Assembly: GCA_014549065.1 (NCBI GenBank)
Contig: JACDOX010000082.1
Coordinates: 2,203,266 to 2,267,265, forward strand
Direction of reading: 5' to 3'
DNA length: 64,000 nucleotides
Source: Cardinalis cardinalis
Lineage: Eukaryota; Chordata; Aves; Passeriformes; Cardinalidae
The notes below the pieces were generated by a model that was not told the origin of the DNA, did no database searches, and saw nothing but the letters and a program-made list of their open reading frames with translations. A program made the position numbers and the translations under genes. Positions 12,001 to 20,865 of the stretch are shown piece after piece (the stretch's first letter is position 1; each line of letters begins with the position of its first letter).

Positions 12001-12989
12001 AAGAGTTTTAAATGCCTCCTTCTCTCATGGCAAACCTTCTTCCTGATTTCTTCCCAGCTGCATTTTTCCATTATGCATTGAAAAACACTGATTCCATCCA
12101 CAGCAGATAAAGCTCATTTCTAGCATTACCGCAAAGTGCTTTCTTGCCAGTAACCANTAAAATCAAGCCTGTCAGTGCAGAAAGCTGCCGGTTACCTTGC
12201 TCTCCTCGGTGGCAGGACCCGAAGACATCTGCTTGCTGCTCCTGAAATGCAGCAGGAGCTCCTTCACGGAGTTCTTCACACGGACCCCCTGGAAAGGTCC
12301 TCTGTGCTGCTTTCCCCCCCCCATGTGTTGTTCAACTGCGNAGACACGAAAACAGAACCCGAACTTAAGCCAACCACTTCGATTACGTTTAACAAATAAT
12401 AAACATAGGAAAAAACCCCAAACAAACTAGAAACTCTCGTGGAAAGGCACCTAAAGGCTGGCTTAGCAGAGAGGAGCCAGAGAGCTGCTCCGTGTACTCC
12501 CTGGACACCCCACGGGCGTGCGGCTCCTCCGCTGCCCAGGGACCGTCCTGCCGCTCCCGCTGCCCGGACGGGAGCACCGCGGCACCGGGACCCAAGCGCC
12601 GGCCAAACGCGCCCGCCTTTCCCCGCTTCGGCCGCGTACCCACGCCGGAGGATTGGCGGCCGGCTTCGCCCCTGAGGGGACGGAGCGGGACCNGCGGCTC
12701 CGCGCTCTCCCCGCCACCCCCCGGGGCCGGGGCCGCCGCGGGGACCCGCCGTACCTTGCAGCGCGGGGCGGGGGCCGCCCCGGGGGTCCCTCCGGCCGCC
12801 GCCGCGGCTGCTCACCGAGAGGTCCGAGTCGGATCCCGGCGAGCCCGGGGCGGAGGAGTGCGCCGGCGAGCAGCTGCCCTCGCTGGAGTGGGGCGAGGCC
12901 CCGTAGAAGTAGGCGAGGTTGATGGGGCTGCTGAGGGCGCCGCCGTCGCCGCCATCGGGCGCCGCGTCGCGGCTGCTCTCCACGATCAT
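6041..12989 (-). CDS. NFKBIZ: NFKBIZ, IkappaB-zeta (12 coding exons)
   Basis: This gene encodes an atypical nuclear IkappaB protein, induced by TLR, IL-1 and IL-17 signalling, that binds NF-kappaB p50 on chromatin and switches secondary-response genes on or off. The coding exons join as 12989-12755, 12335-12196, 11270-11234, 11138-11035, 10892-10129, 9696-9591, 9259-9113, 8606-8543, 7914-7745, 7094-6984, 6896-6729 and 6094-6041. The product is about 699 aa, against 718 in human. In order it has a Ser/Gly/Pro-rich N-terminus, an OCA peptide (about 93-110), a bipartite basic NLS (148-163), a conserved DLLQNIINIKN block (about 199-209), and C-terminal ankyrin repeats from about 425. The start was chosen for its match to family N-termini and for a G at -3. 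All exon phases agree. Isolated Ns leave a few codons uncertain. Confidence 0.95.
6729..6896 (-). CDS. NFKBIZ: NFKBIZ coding exon 11 (aa 627-682), last ankyrin repeats
   Basis: It encodes AYNGNTALHVAASLQYRVSQ and on to the HLVPDGLVGEQ end. It is 56 codons in phase 0, with acceptor TTCCCCAG and donor CAG|GTAAAA. Confidence 0.96.
6984..7094 (-). CDS. NFKBIZ: NFKBIZ coding exon 10 (aa 590-626), ankyrin repeat
   Basis: It encodes DRKSGRSALHLAAEEANLEL and ends at FVNAK. It is exactly 37 codons in phase 0, with acceptor TTGATAG and donor AAG|GTATGG. Confidence 0.95.
7745..7914 (-). CDS. NFKBIZ: NFKBIZ coding exon 9 (aa 533-589), ankyrin repeats
   Basis: It encodes GLTALHCAVLAHNAVLHE, the inter-repeat insertion containing PHSPEVQELLL, and IQMGASVEAK. 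The N at 7907 is a third codon position (ACN, Thr), so the protein is unaffected. The donor is AAA|GTAAGT. Confidence 0.95.
8107..8165. repeat. 30-bp tandem duplication in NFKBIZ intron
   Basis: The segment starting CTGTGAGCTCTCAGCCAGCT at 8107 recurs at 8137 with a 30-bp period. The copies differ near the end (GATGATG against GATGGTG). It lies in the intron between exons 8 and 9. Confidence 0.8.
8543..8606 (-). CDS. NFKBIZ: NFKBIZ coding exon 8 (64 bp, aa 512-532)
   Basis: It encodes AIQKGAMGSNQYVDLEATNY and the start of the DG that follows. The acceptor is TTTTGTAG and the donor is GATG|GTGAGT. It links two ankyrin repeats and matches the human exon closely. Confidence 0.93.
8716..8862 (+). 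mobile_element. CR1 LINE 3'-end fragment
   Basis: The sequence GGAAGTGTTCAAGGCCAGGC, followed by the CTGGTCTAGTG, GGTGTC and TCCTTTCCAACCCAAACCAT blocks, is the typical 3' end of chicken-repeat-1 elements. It is in plus orientation, inside a minus-strand intron, and truncated and diverged. CR1 copies are usually 5'-truncated in this way. Confidence 0.85.
9113..9259 (-). CDS. NFKBIZ: NFKBIZ coding exon 7 (aa 463-511), ankyrin repeats
   Basis: It encodes SAFQVAVAANQHLIVQDL followed by the TTDCWGRTPLHVCAEKGH repeat core, nearly identical to human. The donor is CAG|GTAAGA. Confidence 0.96.
9591..9696 (-). CDS. NFKBIZ: NFKBIZ coding exon 6 (aa 427-462), first ankyrin repeat
   Basis: It encodes FLHIAVAQGRRALSYVLA and then the KEHNGQ end of the repeat. 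The acceptor is TTCCTGCAG and the donor is CAG|GTGAGG. Confidence 0.95.
10129..10892 (-). CDS. NFKBIZ: NFKBIZ coding exon 5 (aa 173-427), transactivation region
   Basis: This is the largest exon, 764 bp. It begins TPPQTPTSMDSMEE, has the conserved DLLQNIINIKNESSPISLN block, then a long Gln/Ser/Pro-rich stretch with little fold signal, and closes with ISQDQFLAKDADGDT leading into the ankyrin domain. The middle is the least conserved part compared with human, as expected of an activation region. Confidence 0.95.
11035..11138 (-). CDS. NFKBIZ: NFKBIZ coding exon 4 (aa 138-172), NLS
   Basis: The exon encodes GKRKAPELLSDGPSFKRQ, a bipartite basic nuclear localisation signal matching the known IkappaB-zeta NLS region. 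The acceptor is TTTTCATCAG and the donor is TTG|GTAAGT. Confidence 0.92.
11234..11270 (-). CDS. NFKBIZ: NFKBIZ coding exon 3 (37 bp, aa 126-137)
   Basis: This small exon encodes AQGGLVNYEPYT, between acceptor TTAACAG and donor G|GTAGAC. It corresponds in place and size to the human QGVNIEQFRE segment. It is below usual ORF-length cutoffs, and phase supports it on both sides. Confidence 0.8.
12196..12335 (-). CDS. NFKBIZ: NFKBIZ coding exon 2 (aa 79-125), OCA peptide
   Basis: The exon encodes FQGVRVKNSVKELLLHFR, the motif shared with POU2AF1-type coactivators (OCA peptide). The acceptor ends CGCNAG, with one ambiguous base, and the donor is AAG|GTAACC. The exon contains a run of nine Gs, in frame as ATG-GGG-GGG-GGA. 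Confidence 0.9.
12755..12989 (-). CDS. NFKBIZ: NFKBIZ coding exon 1 (aa 1-78)
   Basis: The exon starts MIVESSRD, matching the family's MIV start, and contains NLAYFYGASP, a conserved N-terminal block. It is GC-rich and lies in the promoter island. The donor is CAAG|GTACGG, leaving one base of codon 79. Confidence 0.9.
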
Positions 12990-13103
12990 GGCGGTGCGGC
13001 GCGGCGGGCGGCGGCGCGGGGCGGCGGGCGGCGGAGCGGGCACGGGCACGGCCAGGGCTGGGCGGCGGAGCGGCGGCTCTGGGGGCGCGGGGCCGCGGCC
13101 GCG

Positions 13104-13109
13104 CTTATA
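13104..13109 (-). promoter_or_regulatory. NFKBIZ: TATA-like box of NFKBIZ
   Basis: The minus strand reads CCCGGTATAAGCGCGG, and TATAAG is an isolated AT-rich hexamer in otherwise GC-rich DNA. It is about 115 nt upstream of the start codon, so transcription would begin near 13075-13080, giving a 5'UTR of about 85-90 nt. An inducible gene with a TATA box is plausible, but the start site is not shown. Confidence 0.5.
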
Positions 13110-13180
13110 CCGGGTCCGCCCCCCGCGGGAGGGGCCGCGCCGGGCGGGGCCGCGCTTCCCGTCAGGGCGGCGGGAGGAGC

Positions 13181-13338
13181 CTGCCCGGGAGAGCCCGGCG
13201 GGAGGCGTGGTGCGGGGTGCCGCCTCACGCCTTGTCCGCCAAGCTTGCCCCTACTGCCTCTGCCCGGGAGAGCCCGGCGGGAGGCGTGGTGCGGCGTGCC
13301 GCCTCACGCCTTGTCCGCCAAGCTTGCCCCCGTGGGCT
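13181..13338. repeat. 79-bp tandem duplication upstream of NFKBIZ
   Basis: Two copies begin with CTGCCCGGGAGAGCCCGGCG, at 13181 and 13260. They match over about 71 bp with one difference (GCGGGGTGCC against GCGGCGTGCC) and then diverge at the tail. The duplication lies about 75-230 bp upstream of the TATA-like box. Confidence 0.9.
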
Positions 13339-13341
13339 TCG

Positions 13342-13460
13342 CAGGATAACAGAATGTCCTGAGCTGGAAAGGCTCCATCAGGACCATCGAGTCCGACTCC
13401 TGGCCCTGCCCAGGACACCCCAAGAATCACACTGAGCCTGAGAGCGTGTTCCAGATGCAG
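13342..13460 (-). mobile_element. CR1 LINE fragment
   Basis: The run CAGAATGTCCTGAGCTGGAA, followed by CATCGAGTCCGACTCCTGGC and AGGACACCCCAAGAATCACA, is the reverse complement of an avian CR1 3' end. The element therefore points along the minus strand, the same direction as NFKBIZ. It abuts the promoter duplication. The far edge is uncertain because it decays after about 13455. Confidence 0.75.
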
Positions 13461-16400
13461 CCTTGGCAACCCTTGCTCACAAGGCATACAACCGCTGNTT
13501 GCCACCCTCTTATGGAGCTCCAGAGGTGGGCATGAGCAGAATCTCCCTCGGCCTCTCGCCGCTGCTGATGCCACCTCATGTCCCCATTGGCAGCCATCCC
13601 TCACACTTTGCTCCAGTCCTGCCAGTCCTTGGCTCCAGGACGCAGGCGTGGAAGAACTGAGACTTTTTGGTCCTGTGCATCCCATGAGCAGCATCCAGCG
13701 AGAAGGGGAACGTGAGCAGTTACTCACAACTAAGATGAGTCATCTGTGTTCCTCTTACCCTGCCTGGAGTAGGCAGGGGCAGACAAGGAGTGATTTTGTT
13801 TGTAGCTTACACCATACTGCGGTGGCAAGAGCCTCTTGGTTGAGGCCACCTTGACCTTCTCGGGGAGAAGTGGGAAAGCAACACGATGCCAAAACAAAAA
13901 GTGGGTGAAACCGTGCGATTACTGGTAACATTACCAATGTTCACAGGAAGACTTCTTGGGTTTCTACTTTTCAAACAAATATTTCTGCTTTCCCATTACC
14001 ACTGAAGTCAGCATCTTCTAAAATAAGAGTGAGCAACTTTGCCCACAAGTTTGAGATTAGGATGTTTTCAGCACTATGGCTGCTCCAATAAATATGTAGT
14101 AAAACAACATGGTCTTACATGGTCTTTCTAAAGTACATTATTCAAACTGGAGGTCTATAATTTATATGTTTTAATTGTATTGAATAGCATGGGTCAGTGC
14201 AATATGAAATTATATTAATCAGCTCACGAGGAGGCAGGAGGGAATTGCTTTATATTATTCAAATATTTCTCCCACCGTCAAATGAACGAAGGGTTTTGCT
14301 GAGAACTGTCTAGGCAAAAGACTGTTGTTTTGCACCATAGATTGAATCGATGCAGCCAGAGTGAAATTTGCAAGTAGAACCCATAAAACAAAATCACATG
14401 CCAANGAGTGGCAGAAATACCCCAATCAGGGTAAAAATTCACTTGCTCCCTTAGNAGAAACTCACACCCAAGCACACCTTCTCCCTCATTTAACAAAGCA
14501 CTTTACACAAGTGAGAATTTATTAAATCAGGCTGTGTGTTTNAAACAAGCAAAGAGATGGTTCCCTATTCTTCAAGCCTTAGACCTCAGTTATGATACCC
14601 TAACCTTAGGCAGATACTTTTCTCCTCATTGAAAAGCACTTGGTGCTCAGAGATCCTGGAGCCCACAAATGCTCTTTGCACATTCAGTGGCTGTGAGGAG
14701 GACCCACAACTCAGCTTTCCAAAGTGGATCCAACTGATGGACCTTTGTGTTCTTGTCCCTGCCAGGGAGCCCAGAAAGCCACTCATTTCAATCTGACAGG
14801 AGGTTCTACAACTACTGCAAAATGCATCTTGTCTTTCAACAAGCGGATGGTAATGCAAATCTGAGAAGTTGATAATCCAGAAAATTAGATTTGTCATCAT
14901 CACAGTTGCCTGCCGTTCCCTTTAAAATGTTGAGAGTAAAAGAGATTTCAAACCAGAAGTGGCTTTGTCTCATTGTAGTTCTTCTGTGTTGTAGAAGGTT
15001 CCTAAANCACATGCAGGCAGGGACAGGCAGCACCTTTATCCTNGCTATTCAATAACAATTTTGGAACNGATTTAATTGGAGATTAGTCTCTACATATGAA
15101 TGAAAACTCTGCTATAAAACAATTTAATGAGTTNGTGTTTGGTTTTTTCCCTAAAGAGGGCATAGAATTTCTTTTTCTGTTCCAAACTCTCTACTCTTCT
15201 GAAGGTTGAATTGCTGACTTGCTCTCCTTTTACNAAGCAAAATCCATTTCAGGCAACAATTTGATACCGCAGTTCATACTTGTTTCATCAGTGACATCTT
15301 ATTTATCGGGTCTCCTGGCATAAATCTACTCCCAGGCAAAGCAGATTAAGGCAAGTCTAATTCCACCAAGCTCCATAACAAAAGGCTCTTTCAAAAATAT
15401 ACACACACCCATTGGTTGCACAAGATGTGCTGGCTCACAGCAGCCCTGTGTTCTCAAAGTGCTTCTCTGAGAGTTACTGGTAAATTATTGCTACATCCAC
15501 AAGCTGTAATTATTAATGCTGCAGACCTTGAGCATTAATGGGTTTTGGGTTTTGGCCCAAACACTACGTAACATCTGTGGTGACCAAAACCCTGTGAGGC
15601 ATCTTCAACCAAAGTAAGTTCCTCTGAGGCAGGGTGGTGACCANAGAAAAAAGCACTTGTCACCTCTTCTCCTTGGGAAGGCATCCAGCTGGTTTCAGCC
15701 TTCTTTGGCCGAGCTGTAATTCAGTGTAGCCCACCAACCTCAGAGCTGGAGAAGGCTGCGAGGCGAGCACAAGGNAGCCACCTCAGCTCCCCGATGTGCT
15801 GTCTGCCCGTTTTTATTGCACCAGCTCCCTACTGGGATGTATCAATAATGCCAACTAGTGGCCGGCAGCAGCAGCATTTGTCCTGAAACCACTTTTCTGT
15901 ACACCTGCAAAAAGTGAGATAAGCCTATCTTGGTATCTCAAATAACAACAGAAAGGAAANAGAATGCACTTGTTTCTGAAAACTCTGTTTCTTCCTTCTC
16001 TTCAGAACACAGCCCACTATTGTAGCATTAAAAGCAATCAGTCTTGGTTTAGGTTAATCCAATATACTTGATTAATGAAATTACTTTTGAGAGTGTGACT
16101 TGTGCACACCCATGAACTACTTCATGGGATCCAGAAAAAACTTTTGTTAAGAACAAAACTGAAATCCAGTTGTGTTGAAGCTTGTGCTTGCTGGGTAGGG
16201 GTCTCATTACAGAAAGCAAAGAGGCTGAACNCCAACACCTTAGACTTCAACTACCTGCTAAACACCTAGGCTAACCAAGGTCATGTTTATCCCCTTTGCC
16301 ATCCTAATCAGAACAAGCACAGAGAAAAGATGCAGTGTGCCTGCACTGCTTGGTCCCTGGGGCACCTACTGGGCTGAGCGCTATAGGGAATGTAGGCTTT

Positions 16401-19400
16401 AAATAAATAAATGAATGAATAAAGCAAGCCCAGTAAGTGGAGCTTTGTCTTCCCTGTGGAGCAGCACGTAGTCACTCTGCCAGGCACACTGTACAAGCTC
16501 CTGTGTGAGTGAGGAACATGCCAGCTCTCAGAGCAGCCCTTGGTTTGGCAGGTAAGGGAGCAGAAAAAATCTGTCCCCTCACTCTGTCTCCTGAGCAGCA
16601 GCATGGAATAGGGGACAGCCTCTAGGTGAAGTGTCAGAGCTCAAACTGCTAGAAACAAGAACTTGGTTTTGCAACACGTTTCTGGAGCAGNATGACCTTC
16701 GTGGTATTTCTTAAACTAGACATAAAAATGGTAGTTTACAACCTAGTTGCTTAATGCAAGTGAATATTTGCATTGTTGATGTCAAACATGCCCTATTCTC
16801 CACCGGGTGTAATTGAGGCTCCTGCTGCACCCTGTGAGCTGAGGTGTGCAAACACCACTGCCACACATCTGCGCCCCAGCAGCATTTCCAACAGCACACA
16901 CCTCCCAAACCATGCAGCACAACGCTCACTTTGCTTCTAGGCTGGCATTGAGAAAAACAGCGGTAAAATCTCAGGAACTATTCCACTCCTAGAGAGCACT
17001 CNGGGTCTGTACCTGCATTTGCTTTAAGGGTTCTGGAGAGCACTTGTCAGCAGGTTGGAAGCGGTCCATGACACGGTTTTGCTCTAAAAGCTGGTACAGA
17101 GGAGTTAGTGTTTCTTCCCTCTTTGCTATACTTGTATTGCTACATTTTTCCTAGACTTTGGTCTCCAAGACTGACATTCTGGGATTAACCTGAACATCAA
17201 AAAGGGGCATGTATAATTCTTCATATTAAGGAAAAACTTAGACTTCTTATTTAACATATTTCTTTTGGGCTTTACTCCTTTGATCCAGAGAATACCCTCA
17301 ATTCTGCTATTTTTCTCTCAAGCTGTCTCATATTAAAAAAAAAAAAAGTAAATTTAAAAAAAAACTGGGTTGCTCCTAAGTAGATCCTTCAACACGGTGT
17401 ATATAAACCAGCTGAAATCAGTACAGAAGAAAAGAAACCCTAAACCCAGCAAGTGTTGCAAAGCTGGCAGAGAGGACCTGAGTTCTGTGAAAGCAGTTTC
17501 CTTGTATATATACCTTGTGTCTGGGGACATTCTTCCCAGCATACTCACTACCATGGTTAGTCATGTTTTCTCAGCAGCTTACCTGTCTCATTAGTTCNTT
17601 AGTGCCTTGCAGCAGGGGAGAAATGCACACACCACTGATGTCACAGCGTGTAAACAAGGAGCAGGAGGCAACTTCCCCATAGCAAAGGGCAACGTCATAT
17701 GTCACCTATCCTAAAGGATACTGTGTGTGCATAGATGAGGTAGGGAGTGCATCTTCTTGCCTCAAAGTATGTAGCTTGTTGTGGTATTCCAGTTTAGAAA
17801 GGGAGTTGGCACAGTTTCCCAGTGCTGTTAGGGAGACAGTGTAGGTTTGGAGGGGTCAGCATCAGTTTTCCTTGCTGCTCATGATGAAGACATTTTTCTT
17901 CCTAACCCAAGTGAGCAACCTGGGCCAAAACCTGACATTCATAGCTCACATTAATTTCATGTTCTGCTGTCAGATGCAGGAGCATGTGCTGCAAGCACAG
18001 TAGATGAGCTGGGCTCTGGTGTACTTTGATTTCAATATTCCTGCCTTCCACAAACAAGGACCACTTCAACGCCCTGTAAAACGAAACCACTTTCTAACAG
18101 GGACTGNAGAGCTGTCCCAATGCACATTGCAACACTTCAGCACAGGAGTGGGAGGAAAAAAATCTCAAAATGAGATTTGAAGCTAGAAAAACATGATCTT
18201 TTAAACTGTTCTCTACCCAGACACTTGCATTCCTAGACTCAGTTTGTGTGTAGTAGCAGGTAACCTATCTAAGATTAACGTTGNCATACATCCAGGTTTC
18301 TCAAACATGCATTTTTCCTCTCTTGATGTTTGTCTAGGCAGATTTAGAAAATTTGTGCTCTTCTTGGACACGGCAAACCAGTCAATCCACCAGACAGCAG
18401 GTCTAACAGCTGACCAGTCCAGAAAGGCCAGACACAATGTCAGTGTTTCTACAGCCCACCTGAGCAGCACTTGCGTGGCAGGATCAACACCTGCAGGAAG
18501 CCTCAGCACTGATTTGCACAATCCTACACATCCTGTGTGCATACCATCAGCTCAAGGGTGCAGATTAACGAGCAGGAAAGTCCAGGCAGAAGCAAGACAA
18601 CCAGTAAAAAGCACTTGTAGCATGTTGACACTGTAGAGTTCATTGAAGGGAATGCCCTCATCTAATGTCTTGAGCTTATTTCACTGTGTTTTCCAGCTGA
18701 TAGAGTTTAAATGCTTTCAGTTCAGGCATCCATTCACTAGAGAAATCCCAGCTTTCAAAATACANGTCTGTCTGACCATTGGGAAAGTCCTGAAACTCAG
18801 CTACAGAGCTGTCCTCCACTAGTCAGACAAAAACTCAATGAACAGGAAATTTTCTCATTGAAAAAAGCACCTAAATCAAGGCAGACAAATAAAATTTTGT
18901 TATGGTAGGGAAAATGTTAGATCACTTCCAAACAGTGACACAAAAATTTTCCTGGTGCTTAGGATGAACTGCATCTACTAAGGCAGGTTTTATCTTCAGT
19001 TACATGTGTGCTGGAACAGCTGGGACAATACCTCTCCACCTGTGGGTCAGAATTTGCAGTCATGCAAGTCTCAATCCCAGATGTCTGCGTAAAAGATACA
19101 AATATCACAGAAAGGATCCAAATACTCTGTTCTTTCTATTGACTTGACAGCCACCTGCTACAGGTTTAGAAAGAAATCCATGACACTAATNACAACTTCA
19201 CAGCAATATGTAAATCGTGCACGAGTTAGCATAAAACATCAAGAAAGTTTGAAATAAACTCTTTGATTTGGTGGGGCACTGTGCAGAGCTCTGTTCCCAG
19301 GCATTGGCTCCCTCCTCCAGTTCCCAGCTGGGAAGAGACACCTTCCAAAGCCAGACACATCCTGTCTGACAGGACGCTGCTCTCCACAGAAGCCAGCCCG

Positions 19401-19744
19401 TGGATGTTTAAGTTTCCTTTTAATTTCCTGCCAATTTCTTAAGAAGAAAGCAAAAGTAAAAGCAGCTCCTTTTTCTGCCTTGCACGTTTTGTCTCAGGAG
19501 TTTGCGGCTGGCAGCACACAAAGTCACACAGGGCTTTCTTAGCAGGGTTTCTTAGCAGCACCATCAGGGCTGAGTTTTGCTGCTCTTGAAAGTCCAGGTG
19601 AGAAGCAAAGCCAGGTCAGAGCACCGAGGCAGGAAGCAAAGGGATGGGATTGTCCCTGCCACCCTGCTGCTCTGAGCAGCCCAGGGATGGGAAAGGAAGC
19701 TCCCCAGTGCCCAGGACGGCTGCTGCAGACCTGTTTTCAGCAAC

Positions 19745-19824
19745 TGATGATGATAATGATGACGATGACGGTGATGATGATAATGATGACGATGACGATG
19801 ATGATGATGATGATGATGATGATG
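19745..19824. repeat. GAT/GAC trinucleotide microsatellite
   Basis: An interrupted trinucleotide array: GATGATGATAATGATGACGA and so on, ending in a pure GAT run. Depending on frame it reads as Asp-, Met- or His-rich peptide, which explains the long low-complexity open frames here. Confidence 0.95.
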
Positions 19825-20790
19825 TCCCAACCACAACCTCCAGGGTGGCAGGCTACAAGGCTGCCCCAAGCAGCCCATGGCTTGGCTGGCGCTTGCCCCC
19901 CATGACAGAGGGCATTTCCTCCCTGCACACATCCTGCTCCCACCCACTGCCACCAAATGCAAGAGGAAATGTGGCTTGCTGCAAAGAAACTAAACAGAAG
20001 TCTAACAAGCAAAAATTAAAAATCACTTGCTGGAACGTGATCACAGAGCTGATACTGGAGTTTTGTTTGGAGCAGAAATATGGCCCCTGGGTGACATTTG
20101 TCCCTGACTGTTGGTCACCCAGTCTGGCTGAGGGAGAATCCAGGGTGTCTCCCTTTCCCTGCCCTCTGTGCCTCCAGCAAACCTCCACGTCTCAGCTGAA
20201 ATCACCTGGCTTCCTTCTGAAATACACACAAGCTACCCATCCCCGGTGGCACACACATCTCCGATGTCATCACGGCACACACCTGCCCCCAGACGTTTGG
20301 GGTCTGAAAAGCAGACCCCATTTCATCCTCTGCAGGACTCTTCCTGCTGAGCTGCCCTCCCTGCCTGCCAGAGACGGCGCGTTAATGAACCGGGTGCTGC
20401 ATNATCCGCCCCGTGTGGTGAGCCAGGGAAACCCTCGCCAGGTGATGAAAAGGAGTTTATGGTTTGGTTTAATAAACCCCTTAGCATAACAAAATTTAAA
20501 GTTAATTTTAAGCTCATCAAACTTAATTCTTTTCATTCCCACCGTTGTTTTTTTTAATTACAAGAAAGTAGGCGTAGATCCCTATTTTTATATGCTTCCC
20601 TGTGTTGTCTCACACTGCACCATGACGGTGTACTCCTGTCCTGCTGAAGCTGGCAGGCTCAGATGCTGATGGGGCTCTGCTATCCCAAAATTACTGATGA
20701 GCTGCCAGGAAAGGATTGTAATCAAGATTATACGAAACACCTTTTTTCACTAACAATGTTTCTTCCATTCAGTACTCTCAAAGTTGGCTT

Positions 20791-20865
20791 TCCATCCATC
20801 CATCCATCCATCCATCCATCCATCCATCCATCCATCCATCCATCCATCCATCCATCCATCCATCC
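20791..20865. repeat. TCCA tetranucleotide microsatellite
   Basis: About 18-19 perfect TCCA units run without interruption. A perfect array this long is likely to vary in length between individuals. Confidence 0.97.

Larger units (their letters stand above)
6095..12754 (-). other. NFKBIZ: NFKBIZ introns
   Basis: Eleven introns separate the coding exons, all short (about 0.1-0.9 kb), with GT donors and AG acceptors. Apart from a 30-bp tandem duplication (8107-8165), a CR1 fragment (8716-8862) and A/C-rich sequence near 11310-11395, I see nothing specific in them. The intron between exons 2 and 3 (11271-12195) is the longest. Confidence 0.7.
12490..13345. promoter_or_regulatory. NFKBIZ: CpG island covering NFKBIZ exon 1 and promoter
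   Basis: The block is very GC-rich with many CpGs. It covers coding exon 1, the 5'UTR and upstream DNA. Open frames appear in nearly every reading frame here, which is what GC-rich DNA without stops gives. No perfect NF-kappaB site (GGGRNWYYCC) was found by eye; the nearest is GGGAGAGCCC, in both copies of the 79-bp duplication. Confidence 0.8.

Noticed and set aside
12990..13049. N-terminal extension of NFKBIZ by 20 residues
   Set aside because: The frame is open upstream, but the codon at 13049 is GTG, not ATG, and the conserved family start is MIV at 12989.
12492..13362. Plus-strand open frames of 134-285 codons over NFKBIZ exon 1
   Set aside because: They overlap the true minus-strand coding exon and promoter island, and read as low-complexity Arg/Ala/Gly peptide.
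19564..20012. Poly-His, poly-Asp and poly-Ser open frames
   Set aside because: They are translations of the GAT/GAC microsatellite in its different frames.
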